From Sphingomonas sp. IW22 (GTDB lineage Bacteria; Pseudomonadota; Alphaproteobacteria; Sphingomonadales; Sphingomonadaceae), in contig NZ_JBGGWB010000001.1 in NCBI RefSeq assembly GCF_041321155.1, forward strand, positions 682,001 through 746,000: a stretch of DNA of 64,000 nucleotides, read 5' to 3'. Each line of letters begins with the position of its first letter. Position 1 is the first letter of the stretch. Below are positions 27,713-37,099 of this stretch, one piece after another. The notes beneath the pieces were generated by a model. The model was not told the DNA's origin. It saw only the letters and a program-made list of their open reading frames with translations, and did not search any database. Position numbers and translations under genes: made by a program.

Positions 27713-27743
27713 CCCTCACCCCCGCCTGAGCGGGCGGTGAGGG
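27713..27743. terminator. Bidirectional hairpin between convergent genes
   Basis: CCCTCACC/GGTGAGGG with an inner CCCG/CGGG forms a 12-bp stem with one bulge, centred between the histidine-kinase gene and the M13 peptidase gene. There is no clear T tail, but the position suits a shared end. Confidence 0.45.
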
Positions 27744-27764
27744 GCCGAGGTCCGGCTGGTCAGC

Positions 27765-29858
27765 TTACCAGATCCGCACCCGCGCGTCGGGCGCCAGAAA
27801 CAGCTTCGACGTGGGCGCGGGCTTGAACGCCGGGTACCAGGGGTCGAGATTGCGGACGATCCATGCCCGCTGTTCCGACGGAGCGTGCGGGTCGGTCAGC
27901 AGCCGCTGACGCAGGTTCGCCTCGCGATAGTTGCGGCGCCACACCTGTGCCCAGCCCAGATAGAAACGCTGGTCGGCGGTGAAGCCGTCGACCACCGGCG
28001 GCGACTTGCCGTTCAGCGACGTCATATAGGCGTCGTGCGCCACGGTCAGGCCGGCCAGATCGGCGACATTCTCACCCAGTGTCAGCGCACCCTTCACCTT
28101 CATGCCAGGCAGCGGTTCGTACGCGTCATATTGCGCGACCAGCGCGTCGGTGCGCTGCTTGAACGCGGCCACATCGGCGGGCGTCCACCAGTCGGTCAGG
28201 CGGCCTTCCTGGTTATATTTCGCGCCCTGGTCGTCGAAATGGTGGCTCAGTTCATGGCCGATCACCGCGCCGATGCCGCCATAATTGACCGCCGGATCGG
28301 CATTGGGATCGAAGAAGGGCGGCTGAAGGATCGCGGCGGGAAAGACGATTTCGACCATGCCGAAATTGGCATAGGCATTCACCGTCATCGGCGTCATGCC
28401 CCATTCCCAGCGCTGCAACGGCTTGCCAAGATGGCCGACGTTCCAGTTATGCGCCCACTGCGCCGCCCGCACCTTGTTGCCGAAGGCGTCGCCCGCGACG
28501 ATCTTGAGGTCGGAATAATCGCGCCAGCGGTCGGGATAGCCGATCTTTGGCGTAAAGGCGGCCAGCTTCTGGTGCGCCTTCACCTTGGTTTCCGGCGCCA
28601 TCCAGTCGAGCTGGTCGATGCGCCGGTCCATGGCGGCGATGACGTTCTTGACCAGCGTGTCGGCCGCGGCCTTGGTTTCCGGCGGGAAGTAGCGCGCGAC
28701 ATAGACCTGGCTTACCTCGTCCCCCAGCGCGCGGCTGGTGAAGTTCACGGCGCGCTTCCAGCGCTCCTCCTGTTCCGGCGTACCGGACAGGACGGTGCCC
28801 TCGAACGCAAAGACCGCCTGGTCGACCGCGCTGGGCAGCACATCGGCATAGCTTTCCAGGCTGCGTATGATCATCTGGTCGCGCAACACCTGAATCGGCG
28901 CGGCGGCGATCAGCTTTGCCTCACCCGCAACGGCGCTGGGCTGGGCCACGATCAGCTCGCGGACTGGCGCGCCGATGCCGTTGAAATAGGTTGCGAAATC
29001 GAAACCCGGCGCGCTCTGGGCCAGCTGGGCCACGGTCATCTTGTTATAGGTCTTGTTGCTGTCGCGGCTTTCGATCCGCGTCCAGTGCGCCCTGGCGATC
29101 GCGGTTTCGAAATCAAGAACGGCCTTTGCCCGCGCGGGCGCGTTCGGTTCGCCGGCAAGCGTCAGCAGCCGCGTCAGATGCGCCTGATAGGCCGCCCGCG
29201 TTTCCGCCAGCTTGGCGTCGGTCGACAGGTAGTAGTCGCGGTCCGGCATCCCCAGCCCGCCCTGAAAGATGCTGAGGATATAGGTTTCGGGATCCTTGTC
29301 GTCCTGTCCGACATAGCTGCCGATGGGGCCGGCAATGCCCATCCGGTCCGCCTCTGCCAGCAGCGCGGCATAAGCCGGCTTGCCGTTCAGCGCCTTGATC
29401 CGGCCCAGCCATGGCTGGATCGGGGCCAGCCCCTTGGCATCGATGGCCGCGCTGTCGAGATAGCTGGCATAGGCGGTGCCGATCTTCGACTCGCCCTGCG
29501 CGCGCGCTTCATCCAGCAGCGCGCGGGTTCGTTCGGTCGACAGGTCGCTCAGCACGCTGAACATGCCGAAATTCGACTTGTCCGCAGGGATGGGCGTGTT
29601 CTTTGCCCAGCCGCCATTTGCGTGGCCGTAAAAGTCGTCGCCCGGCGCGATCGCGCGGTCCATGCCCGCCACGTCAAAGCCAAAGCTGCCGATCTGCGGC
29701 GCACTTGCCGGGGCCGGAGTGACCGCACCCACCGCTGCCTCACCCACGGTCGCGGTCTGCTCGGCAATGGCGGCCGCATCGGGTCGATCGGCGGCGGCGC
29801 AGGCAGCCAGCAGCGAAACGGAACCCAGCAGGGCACCGGTACGGATGAAGGTCAGCAT
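27765..29858 (-). CDS. M13 family metallopeptidase (neprilysin-like lipoprotein)
   Basis: Zinc endopeptidase of 697 residues, probably lipid-anchored in the periplasm: the signal MLTFIRTGALLGSVSLLAAC ends in a lipobox with Cys. The peptidase domain begins at MDRAIAPGDDFYGHANGGW. The zinc motif HExxH is GHELSHHFDDQG near residue 538, and ENVADLAG near residue 596 gives the third ligand and its supporting Asp. The ATG at 29858 has AGGA upstream; ATGs at 29873 and 29990 are also in frame. M13 enzymes clip short peptides. The gene is divergent from the porin at 30.1 kb. Confidence 0.92.
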   Translation of the reverse strand: MLTFIRTGALLGSVSLLAACAAADRPDAAAIAEQTATVGEAAVGAVTPAPASAPQIGSFGFDVAGMDRAIAPGDDFYGHANGGWAKNTPIPADKSNFGMFSVLSDLSTERTRALLDEARAQGESKIGTAYASYLDSAAIDAKGLAPIQPWLGRIKALNGKPAYAALLAEADRMGIAGPIGSYVGQDDKDPETYILSIFQGGLGMPDRDYYLSTDAKLAETRAAYQAHLTRLLTLAGEPNAPARAKAVLDFETAIARAHWTRIESRDSNKTYNKMTVAQLAQSAPGFDFATYFNGIGAPVRELIVAQPSAVAGEAKLIAAAPIQVLRDQMIIRSLESYADVLPSAVDQAVFAFEGTVLSGTPEQEERWKRAVNFTSRALGDEVSQVYVARYFPPETKAAADTLVKNVIAAMDRRIDQLDWMAPETKVKAHQKLAAFTPKIGYPDRWRDYSDLKIVAGDAFGNKVRAAQWAHNWNVGHLGKPLQRWEWGMTPMTVNAYANFGMVEIVFPAAILQPPFFDPNADPAVNYGGIGAVIGHELSHHFDDQGAKYNQEGRLTDWWTPADVAAFKQRTDALVAQYDAYEPLPGMKVKGALTLGENVADLAGLTVAHDAYMTSLNGKSPPVVDGFTADQRFYLGWAQVWRRNYREANLRQRLLTDPHAPSEQRAWIVRNLDPWYPAFKPAPTSKLFLAPDARVRIW

Positions 29859-30100
29859 CTTTGTTCCTAACATTTCGGTCGGTGTGCGGGTTCTATCGCG
29901 AAGCGGACGATACGCAAAGATAGTGTCACATTTTACCATGCTGCGGACGCAAAAGGCGCTGGAGCGGCAATGCGCGACCAGCCGGGGCAATCAGCAGGTT
30001 TACGCCCACCTTGTGTCACAGAAATGCAACCTAGTTGCTTGCGAAGCGTCAGCGACGTGCCCTACTGCCACGGCCGGAGAGCAGCAGCGGGACCAGTGCG

Positions 30101-31525
30101 GTGAAATCCTTTCGAGCGACATTGGCCACGACGGCGGTGATTGTCTGTGCGCTGGCTGCGACACCCGCATCGGCACAGACCGTTCAGGAACTCCAGAGCC
30201 AGATCGACGAACTGAAGGCACAGGTAAAGGCGCTGACCGAAGCACGCGCGGCAACGGCGGCAGCGGCGCCGGTCTCAACGCCCCCGCCGCCCGTGGCCGC
30301 ACCGCCGCCGCCGCAACTTGCATCGTCAGATAGCGACGCCCCCCTGCCCGTCGCCGCTGCGCCGTCGGACGAACCGGCATGGTATGAACGGCTGCAACTG
30401 CGCGGCTATACCCAAATGCGCTACAATGGCGTGCTGAGCGGCGACGGTGCTGTCCCGGACGGTGTGTCGCGGCTGCGTTCGGTCCATGATGCATCGATCA
30501 ACGACGATGGCGGCTTCCTGCTACGCCGGGTGCGGATGGTGTTGCAGGGGGACGTGACCGACCATGTCTCCCTCTACCTGCAACATGATTTCGGGACGGC
30601 GGTAAACAATCAGTCCAGCACCGAGCGCCGCGAGAATTACGGCCAGCTTCGCGACGCCTATGTCGACATTTTCCCTGGCAGCGACCGGCGGCTGCGGCTG
30701 CGATTCGGGCAGTCAAAGGTGCCGTTCGGGTGGGAGAATCTGCAATCCTCGTCCAACCGCGTGCCGCTGGACCGGTCGGACCCGATCAACAGCGGCGTGC
30801 CCGGTGAGCGCGATCTGGGTGTTGTCGCCTATTACACGCCCGACCGGGTGCAGGCGATCTGGGACCGGCTGGAGGCCAATGGGCAAAAGCTGTTCGGCAA
30901 TTACGGCGCCTTTGGCCTTGCGCTGTATAACGGTCAGGGGACCAACCGCACCGAACGCAATGACAGCCTGATGAAGGTCGCCATGGCCACTTGGCCCTTT
31001 GCGCTGGACGGGCTGGGCGGCGTGTTCGAGGGACAGGTTCTGGAACTGGGCGGATCGATCCTGTTGAACCGCGTTCGCCCCGAAATCCGCGCGGGTGGCG
31101 TCAGCGCGGTTGATTATGACGACAACCGCGTCGCGCTGCACGCGATCCTTTATCCGCAGCCATTTGGCATACAGGCGGAATGGACCAGCGGACGCGGGCC
31201 GCAATTCGACAGCGACCTACAGGCCATTCGTGAAAAGGCGCTGGGTGGCGGTTACGTCCAGCTGATGTTCGATGCCGGTGAGACGCGCGCCGGGCGGCTG
31301 ATCCCCTATGGTCGCTGGCAACGCTATCGCGGCGGTTGGAAGGCGGCACTGGATGCACCGAGACTGGAAACCAACGAGCTGGAATTCGGGGTCGAGTGGC
31401 AGTTCCTTGACGCGCTGGAACTGACCCTTGCCTATGCCAAGATGAAGCGGCGTGAAGCCGACACCCGCCGGCAGGGGCAGGCCGAGGGCGACGTCATCCG
31501 CACCCAGCTGCAATGGAATTATTGA
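30101..31525 (+). CDS. OprP/OprO-like outer-membrane porin
   Basis: A 474-residue porin. Order: signal peptide (ALAATPASA), a periplasmic coiled coil (VQELQSQIDELKAQVKALTE), an Ala/Pro linker, and a 16-strand-type barrel beginning LQLRGYTQMRYNGVLS and ending in an aromatic residue (TQLQWNY). The barrel contains the OprP family landmarks LRRVRMVLQGDV, FGQSKVPFGWENLQSS and LALYNGQG. Members carry phosphate or polyphosphate; that function is inferred from family only. The start is a GTG fitting the signal peptide; an in-frame start at 30035 would add 22 basic residues. Confidence 0.87.
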   Translation: MKSFRATLATTAVIVCALAATPASAQTVQELQSQIDELKAQVKALTEARAATAAAAPVSTPPPPVAAPPPPQLASSDSDAPLPVAAAPSDEPAWYERLQLRGYTQMRYNGVLSGDGAVPDGVSRLRSVHDASINDDGGFLLRRVRMVLQGDVTDHVSLYLQHDFGTAVNNQSSTERRENYGQLRDAYVDIFPGSDRRLRLRFGQSKVPFGWENLQSSSNRVPLDRSDPINSGVPGERDLGVVAYYTPDRVQAIWDRLEANGQKLFGNYGAFGLALYNGQGTNRTERNDSLMKVAMATWPFALDGLGGVFEGQVLELGGSILLNRVRPEIRAGGVSAVDYDDNRVALHAILYPQPFGIQAEWTSGRGPQFDSDLQAIREKALGGGYVQLMFDAGETRAGRLIPYGRWQRYRGGWKAALDAPRLETNELEFGVEWQFLDALELTLAYAKMKRREADTRRQGQAEGDVIRTQLQWNY

Positions 31526-31538
31526 GCGGCAGTGCCCT

Positions 31539-32201
31539 TCAGGCCGCCAGCGGAAAGCGCAACAGCCGGTCGCCGGCCGTCACCAGTGCCTGAGCCCGTC
31601 CGCCCAGCGCGCGCATCAATTCCGGGTGAGTGGCGTCGAGGCCACCAGTCAGCGCACCGAATGCAGGCAGTACCAATTTGGTCGCGCTGGCGACGAAACA
31701 GCGGCGCGCAACCAGCCGTCCGCGTACCGCGACGCGCAGCTTGGGGTGCCAGTGGCCGGACAGTTCGGGCGCGGCCTCTGCCGGATCGGCTTCGTGGCGT
31801 AGCACCAGGTGGCCCAGCCGCGCCTCGGCCATCACCTCTCCACCGCAACGGTCGATCATGCCCGCATCGTGATTGCCCGTGATCCAGACGAAGCGCCGCT
31901 TTGCCGTCATCGCGCGCAATCCCGCCTGCACCGCTTCGGGCAGGCGTTCGCACCCCGCGGCGTCGTGGAAACTGTCGCCCAGGCACCAGATTTCCGCCGG
32001 GTCGCACCGCGCAACCACCCCCTCCAGCGCGGCAAGCGTGGCGAAGCTGTCATAGGGGGGCAGCATCTGCCCCTTGCTGGCAAACCAGCTGGCCTTTTCG
32101 AAATGCAGGTCGGCGACCATCAGCGCCCGGCGCGCGGGCCAGTAAAGCGCCCCTTCGGGCAGCGCGGCAAAGGCATGATCGGCGAACGAAAACGGAACCA
32201 T
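31539..32201 (-). CDS. pdeM: Ligase-associated DNA damage response endonuclease PdeM
   Basis: A 220-residue calcineurin-like metallophosphoesterase. All metal motifs are present: ADLHFEKA, CLGDSFHD, ITGNHD and SGHWHPK. This subfamily, PdeM, is found next to a DEXH helicase, an MBL exonuclease and an ATP-dependent ligase in bacterial repair clusters. Here it is the last gene of a leftward operon after the helicase and a retropepsin-like protease. The ATG at 32201 gives the usual MVPFSFADHAF start; an upstream start at 32237 would add 12 residues. It ends 13 bases from the convergent porin stop. Confidence 0.9.
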   Translation of the reverse strand: MVPFSFADHAFAALPEGALYWPARRALMVADLHFEKASWFASKGQMLPPYDSFATLAALEGVVARCDPAEIWCLGDSFHDAAGCERLPEAVQAGLRAMTAKRRFVWITGNHDAGMIDRCGGEVMAEARLGHLVLRHEADPAEAAPELSGHWHPKLRVAVRGRLVARRCFVASATKLVLPAFGALTGGLDATHPELMRALGGRAQALVTAGDRLLRFPLAA

Positions 32202-32244
32202 CGCGCTCGCTATGCCGTGCCAGGAGGCGGTGCGCAACGGCGCA

Positions 32245-33213
32245 TCATTGCATCAGGCGCGCACCGATCCCCGATGGGCGCACGCCGCGCGGCAGCAGGA
32301 AACGCACCTCGCGATTGGGGAAGTCGATCCGCACCTGTCGAAACAGCTTCATCGCATCCATGCCCAGAAACAACGCGGGCCGGTCGTTCAGCTTCAGCCG
32401 CTCGAACGGCGGCACGTCGGCAAAGGCGACGGGCAGCGTCCGCAATTCCACCCCGCCCAGCGTGACGCGCGGCACAACCCGGTAATCGGCGTCGATCGTG
32501 CCGCCGGTCACGCTCATCACCCGGATCGGCAAACCCACCTTCGCCTTGTCCGCCACCAGCTTCAGCAACGCGCTGTTGCCGATGCTGACCGACGTGCCGG
32601 TGTCGAGCACGACGCTGATCCGCTTGCCCGCGAACCGCGCGTCGGTGACGATCAGGCGGCCCATCTGCGATTTGGCGGTAATGACGATCTCGTCCGGCGC
32701 GGCGGCGCGCTGGCGGCGACGGGATTTCTGCACGTGCATCCGGCTTTCGTCGAAATCGATCAGCAGCGCGTTGTTGGCCAGGCTGTCCAGCCCGACCAGA
32801 CCGTCGGCGCCCAGATGCAGCCCTTCAAGCTGCGGCGCCTCGATCGACCGGGTGCGCGGCACGGCGTCGATCTCAAGTGAGGGGATATGCACGGTGGACA
32901 CCGGCACCACCCCGGTCATCGCGGCGATGTTGACCGTGCGGCCAACCGACAAACCCAGCGTCGTCGCCACCTGTCGTGAAATGACGGTGCGCTCAGCCCC
33001 GGTGTCGATCACGAAGTGGAACGGCCCGGCGCCATTGACACGAACGGGCACGCGCATCCGCTGTTCGAACTCGGCAAAGGCCAGATATTCGCTGGCCTGT
33101 TCGGCGATGGCGACCGGGTCCGGGGGCGGCAGCGGCGCAACCTGTGGCTCGCGCGCCGACCCTGCGCTCGCGGCGGCGAGCAGCAGCGCGGCAAGGGCGC
33201 GAATGTGCAGCAT
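32245..33213 (-). CDS. Exported retropepsin-like aspartic protease
   Basis: A 322-residue protein with a signal peptide (MLHIRALAALLLAAASAGSA) and two retropepsin-type active-site motifs: FVIDTGAERTVIS and VVLDTGTSVSIG, each followed by an expected hydrophobic-Gly segment (GADGLVGLDSL; RPALFLGMDAM). Two DTG lobes in one chain suggest a pseudo-dimeric aspartic protease acting in the periplasm. It lies between the repair helicase (54 bases upstream) and pdeM (43 bases downstream) on the same strand, so it is probably co-transcribed, though its export makes a direct role in DNA repair unlikely. Confidence 0.85.
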   Translation of the reverse strand: MLHIRALAALLLAAASAGSAREPQVAPLPPPDPVAIAEQASEYLAFAEFEQRMRVPVRVNGAGPFHFVIDTGAERTVISRQVATTLGLSVGRTVNIAAMTGVVPVSTVHIPSLEIDAVPRTRSIEAPQLEGLHLGADGLVGLDSLANNALLIDFDESRMHVQKSRRRQRAAAPDEIVITAKSQMGRLIVTDARFAGKRISVVLDTGTSVSIGNSALLKLVADKAKVGLPIRVMSVTGGTIDADYRVVPRVTLGGVELRTLPVAFADVPPFERLKLNDRPALFLGMDAMKLFRQVRIDFPNREVRFLLPRGVRPSGIGARLMQ

Positions 33214-33267
33214 GGGTGCAGCATAGCACGCAGCGAAACCGCGCGGAAGGGAATCAAACGGCCAGGG

Positions 33268-35691
33268 TCAGTCGACCCGCATCGCCTCGTTCGCCAGCAC
33301 TTCAGCCTCGATCAGCAGTTCGTCATCGACCGTGCCCTGCGCCACGCGCTCGCGACCGATCAGCACCAGCACCGGCACCGCCAGCGGGCTGACGCGCTCA
33401 AGATCGACATGCACCATCGTATCGGCGGCGCGATCGAGTAGGTCCGCCAGCCGCCCCACGTCGGTCATCCGCGCACGCGCATCGTCCCATGCCGCCTGAA
33501 GCAGCAGATGGCCGGGCTCATATTTCCGCAGCACGTCGTAGATCAGGTCGGTGGAGAAGGTGACCTGCCGCCCGGTCTTTTTCTTGCCCGGATGCTGGCG
33601 CTCCACCAGCCCACCAATCACGGCCACTTCGCGGAACGCACGTTTCAGGAGCGCCGATCCCTGTACCCATTCGACAAACTCATGCTCCAGAATGTCGGGC
33701 GAAAACAACGCAGCGGGATCAGCGATCGGCTCCAGCCCATAACAGGCGAGCGCGTAATCGTTGGACACGAAGCCCATCGGCTTCAGCCCCATCGCCTCCA
33801 TCCGGCGCGTAATCAGCATGCCCAGCGACTGGTGCGCGTTCCACCCTTCGAAACTATAGGCGACCATGTAGTGCCGCCCTTCGCGCGGAAAGGTTTCGAC
33901 CAGCAATTGCCCCGGCGCAGGCAGAACGGAGCGGCGGTCCTGCATCTCCAGCCAGTCGCGCACATCGGCGGGAAAGCGCGGCCATTCGCTGCGGTCATGC
34001 AGAAACGTGCGGACCCGGTGCGCCAGATTGGTCGACAACGGCATCCGCGCGCCGACATAAGTCGGAATACGCGCCGGCCGCGCGGTGGCGCGCACCAAAA
34101 GGTCGAGCTGGTCGATCCGCTCGACCTCCAGGCTCATGCCCGCAAAGAAGAACGTGTCACCCGGCGAAAGCGTGGCGGCGAAATATTCCTCGACCGTGCC
34201 CAGCGCGCGGCCATTCTTGAAGCGCACGTTCAGCACCGGCGCATCGACGATGATGCCCGCATTCAGCCGGTGTTGCGTGACAAAGCGTGGGTGGCTGACA
34301 CGCCACAGCCCGTCCGCTCCCTTCGTCAGCCGCTTGAACCGGTCATAGGCGCGCAGGGCATAGCCGCCATCGGCAATGAACCCCAGCACCCGCTCGAACG
34401 TCTCGCCATCCAGTGCCGAATAGGGCAGCGCCGACTGAACCTCCGCCAGCATGGCCGCCGCGTCGAAAGGCTCGGCACAGGCGCAGGCCATCAGATGCTG
34501 GGCCAGCACGTCCAGCGCGCCGGGACGGAAAATGTCGGGGTCCAGTTCCCCCGCCTCCACCGCGTCCAGCGCGGCGCGCGCTTCCAGATATTCGAAACGA
34601 TTGCCGGGAACCAGGATCGCCTCCGACGCCTCGTCCAGCCGGTGATTGGCGCGCCCGATCCGCTGGAGCAGCCGCGACGAACCCTTGGGCGCACCCATCT
34701 GGATCACGCAATCGACATCGCCCCAATCGACGCCCAGGTCGAGGCTGGCGGTCGCGACCAGCGCGCGCAGACGGCCATCGGCCATCGCGCCTTCGACCTT
34801 GCGCCGCGCCTCTACCGCCAGGCTGCCGTGGTGGACGCCCATCGGCAGATTGCCGTCGTTCACCTTCCACAGATCCTGGAAAATCAGCTCGGCCAGGCTG
34901 CGCGTGTTGCAGAAAACCAGCGTGGTGCGGTGCCCCTCTACCTCGCGCATCACCTGCGGCGCGGCATAGCGGCCCGAATGGCCCGACCACGGCACCCGGT
35001 CCTCTGGCAGCAGGATCGAGATATTGGGCGCAGCGCCCGCCTCCCCCTTCACCAGCGATACCGTGTCGATGTCGCCGTCCGGGGCCAGCCATGCGCGATA
35101 GCCATCGGCATCGGCAACTGTTGCCGACAGCGCCACCCGGCGCAGCCCCGGCGCGAACCGCTGCAATCGTGCGAGTGTCAACGCCAGCAGGTCGCCGCGC
35201 TTGCCGGTGGCAAAGGCATGCACCTCGTCGATCACCACCGTCCGCAGCCCTGCGAACATCGCCGCGCTGTCGGGATAGCTGATCAGCAGGCTGAGCGATT
35301 CAGGCGTGGTCAGCAGGATGTGCGGCGGCTTGGCCCGTTGCCGGGCCTTGCGGTCGCTGGGAGTGTCGCCGGTGCGAGCCTCAACCGTGATGGGCAGGCC
35401 CATTTCCTCGATCGGGGCCAGCAGGTTGCGGCGGACGTCAACCGCCAACGCCTTTAGCGGGGAGATGTAGAGTGTGTGCAACCCGTCATGCGGGGCTTCG
35501 GTCAGCTCGGCCAGCGTGGGCAGGAAGCCCGACAGCGTCTTGCCCGCCCCCGTTGTCGCCACCAGCAATGCGTGGCGCCCGGCGCGCGCGGCGGCCAGCA
35601 TGTCCATCTGGTGCCGACGCGGACGCCAGCCGCGCCGCTCGAACCAGTCCGAAATAATGGGGGGCAGCGAAGTCGCAGGATCAGCGGGCAC
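33268..35691 (-). CDS. Ligase-associated DEXH-box DNA helicase (Lhr-type)
   Basis: An 807-residue superfamily 2 helicase. Motifs in order: Q-like WRPRRHQMDML, Walker A ATTGAGKT near residue 49, ISPLKALAVD, TTPESL, Walker B VVIDEVHAF, ALSATVAD, then the second RecA domain (TLVFCNTRS, VATASLDLGVDWGDVD, QRIGRANHR). A C-terminal winged-helix/beta region is typical of Lhr-core proteins. The length and the neighbouring pdeM and MBL exonuclease match the ligase-associated subfamily that acts in DNA-damage repair in the cytoplasm. Confidence 0.92.
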   Translation of the reverse strand: MPADPATSLPPIISDWFERRGWRPRRHQMDMLAAARAGRHALLVATTGAGKTLSGFLPTLAELTEAPHDGLHTLYISPLKALAVDVRRNLLAPIEEMGLPITVEARTGDTPSDRKARQRAKPPHILLTTPESLSLLISYPDSAAMFAGLRTVVIDEVHAFATGKRGDLLALTLARLQRFAPGLRRVALSATVADADGYRAWLAPDGDIDTVSLVKGEAGAAPNISILLPEDRVPWSGHSGRYAAPQVMREVEGHRTTLVFCNTRSLAELIFQDLWKVNDGNLPMGVHHGSLAVEARRKVEGAMADGRLRALVATASLDLGVDWGDVDCVIQMGAPKGSSRLLQRIGRANHRLDEASEAILVPGNRFEYLEARAALDAVEAGELDPDIFRPGALDVLAQHLMACACAEPFDAAAMLAEVQSALPYSALDGETFERVLGFIADGGYALRAYDRFKRLTKGADGLWRVSHPRFVTQHRLNAGIIVDAPVLNVRFKNGRALGTVEEYFAATLSPGDTFFFAGMSLEVERIDQLDLLVRATARPARIPTYVGARMPLSTNLAHRVRTFLHDRSEWPRFPADVRDWLEMQDRRSVLPAPGQLLVETFPREGRHYMVAYSFEGWNAHQSLGMLITRRMEAMGLKPMGFVSNDYALACYGLEPIADPAALFSPDILEHEFVEWVQGSALLKRAFREVAVIGGLVERQHPGKKKTGRQVTFSTDLIYDVLRKYEPGHLLLQAAWDDARARMTDVGRLADLLDRAADTMVHVDLERVSPLAVPVLVLIGRERVAQGTVDDELLIEAEVLANEAMRVD

Positions 35692-35739
35692 GGCGCTTAA
35701 CTTAGGCGCGCGCGCCCATTGCGCCAGTGCCCGGCGGGA

Positions 35740-35928
35740 TCAACGATTGTCCTGAGCGTCGTCTTCGCGGCTTTGTTCGTCATACATGGTGCGCGTTGCC
35801 GCTTCGGTCCGGTCGATGTCGTGGCGACTGCCGCGATTTCGCATCATCGCCCAGATGATCACCAGGGCCAGGACGATCGGGCCGACAATGACCAGAATAC
35901 CCCAGATTCCGCTTTCGTCGAAAGACAT
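35740..35928 (-). CDS. Small single-pass membrane protein
   Basis: A 62-residue protein with one membrane helix (GILVIVGPIVLALVIIWAMM) and a charged cytoplasmic tail (RNRGSRHDIDRTEAATRTMY). GAGGGAG lies upstream of the ATG. It precedes the DEXH helicase by 48 bases on the same strand and is divergent from the exonuclease gene, so it may be the first gene of the repair operon or an independent membrane gene. Function unknown. Confidence 0.6.
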   Translation of the reverse strand: MSFDESGIWGILVIVGPIVLALVIIWAMMRNRGSRHDIDRTEAATRTMYDEQSREDDAQDNR

Positions 35929-36024
35929 CGATCCACTCCCTCGGTTCGATATTCTTTCCGCCAACGCGCCGCGAACGGCTTTCGATCCGCTTGGCATTGC
36001 CACGTCGCTACCCATATCGGCGCG

Positions 36025-37023
36025 ATGCCCGCACCCGGCCGCTGGATCGACCCCCGCCCAGAGGGCATTTACATCCCCGCCGCCGATGCGTGGATCGATC
36101 CGTCCACGCCCAAACCGCGCGCTCTCGTGACGCATGGCCATGCCGATCACGCGCGCGGCGGTCACGGCAGCGTTTGGGCGACGCCAGAGACGCTGGCGAT
36201 CATGGCCGCACGCTACGGCCCGCAAAATGGCGTGTCGGTTGCTTATGGCGAAAGCATTCGCATGGGCGATGTCGATATCGGCTTCGTGCCTGCGGGCCAT
36301 GTGCTCGGCTCGGCCCAGATCGTCCTCGACCATGCGGGTGAACGGGTGGTGGTGTCGGGCGACTACAAACGTCGCCCCGACCCGACCTGTGCGCCGTTCG
36401 AACCCGTGCCGTGCGACGTATTCGTGACCGAGGCGACATTCGGCCTGCCCGTGTTCCGCCACCCAGAAACCCGCGACGAACTGGCAAAGCTGGACGCCGC
36501 CCTCCGTGCGGAGCCGGATCGGTGCGTGCTGGTGGGTGCCTATGCACTAGGCAAGGCGCAGCGCGTGATCCGCGAGCTTCGCGACATGGGGCATGACGAT
36601 CCCATCTACCTGCACGGCGCGCTGCAACGGCTGTGCGATCTGTATGTCGAACATGGCGTCGATCTGGGCGAGCTGCGCCCCGCGACCGATGCCAGCAAGG
36701 ACGAACTTCGCGGGCGCATCGTCATGGCGCCGCCGGGCGCGCTTAACGACCGCTGGTCGCGGCGGCTGCCCGATCCGATCACCGCCATGGCGTCGGGCTG
36801 GATGCGGGTTCGCCAGCGCGCGCGCCAGCGTCAGGTGGAGTTGCCGATCATCCTGTCCGACCATGCCGACTGGGACGAGCTGACCGCCACCATCCGCGAA
36901 CTCGCCCCGCGTGAGGTGTGGGTGACGCATGGGCGGGAGGACGCGCTGGTCCACTGGTGCGCGCTGCACCAGATCAAGGCGCGCGCGCTGGAACTGGTCG
37001 GCTTTGAGGATGAAGACGACTGA
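36025..37023 (+). CDS. Ligase-associated DNA damage response exonuclease (MBL fold)
   Basis: A 332-residue metallo-beta-lactamase-fold nuclease of the beta-CASP/SNM1-like type. The metal motif is THGHADHARGGHG near residue 36; other blocks are PAGHVLGSAQIVLD, VVVSGDYKRRPDPTC, TEATFGLPVFRHP and LSDHADWDELTATI, as expected for the ligase-associated exonuclease. It usually sits directly before an ATP-dependent DNA ligase; here the next gene is instead a DUF885 peptidase. It is divergent from the helicase operon across 96 bases, which may hold a shared damage-responsive promoter. Confidence 0.92.
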   Translation: MPAPGRWIDPRPEGIYIPAADAWIDPSTPKPRALVTHGHADHARGGHGSVWATPETLAIMAARYGPQNGVSVAYGESIRMGDVDIGFVPAGHVLGSAQIVLDHAGERVVVSGDYKRRPDPTCAPFEPVPCDVFVTEATFGLPVFRHPETRDELAKLDAALRAEPDRCVLVGAYALGKAQRVIRELRDMGHDDPIYLHGALQRLCDLYVEHGVDLGELRPATDASKDELRGRIVMAPPGALNDRWSRRLPDPITAMASGWMRVRQRARQRQVELPIILSDHADWDELTATIRELAPREVWVTHGREDALVHWCALHQIKARALELVGFEDEDD

Positions 37024-37099
37024 GCGGTTGCGTTCGAAACCGCATTGCCCCCGCGGCGCACGACCGATAGCGTTCCCCCGTCTTAACAGGAGGTTCGCC

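Noticed and set aside
27885..29870. Plus-strand frame opposite the M13 peptidase
   Set aside because: Antisense shadow of a peptidase with intact HExxH motif.
33508..35457. Plus-strand frame opposite the DEXH helicase
   Set aside because: Antisense shadow; the helicase motifs are on the other strand.
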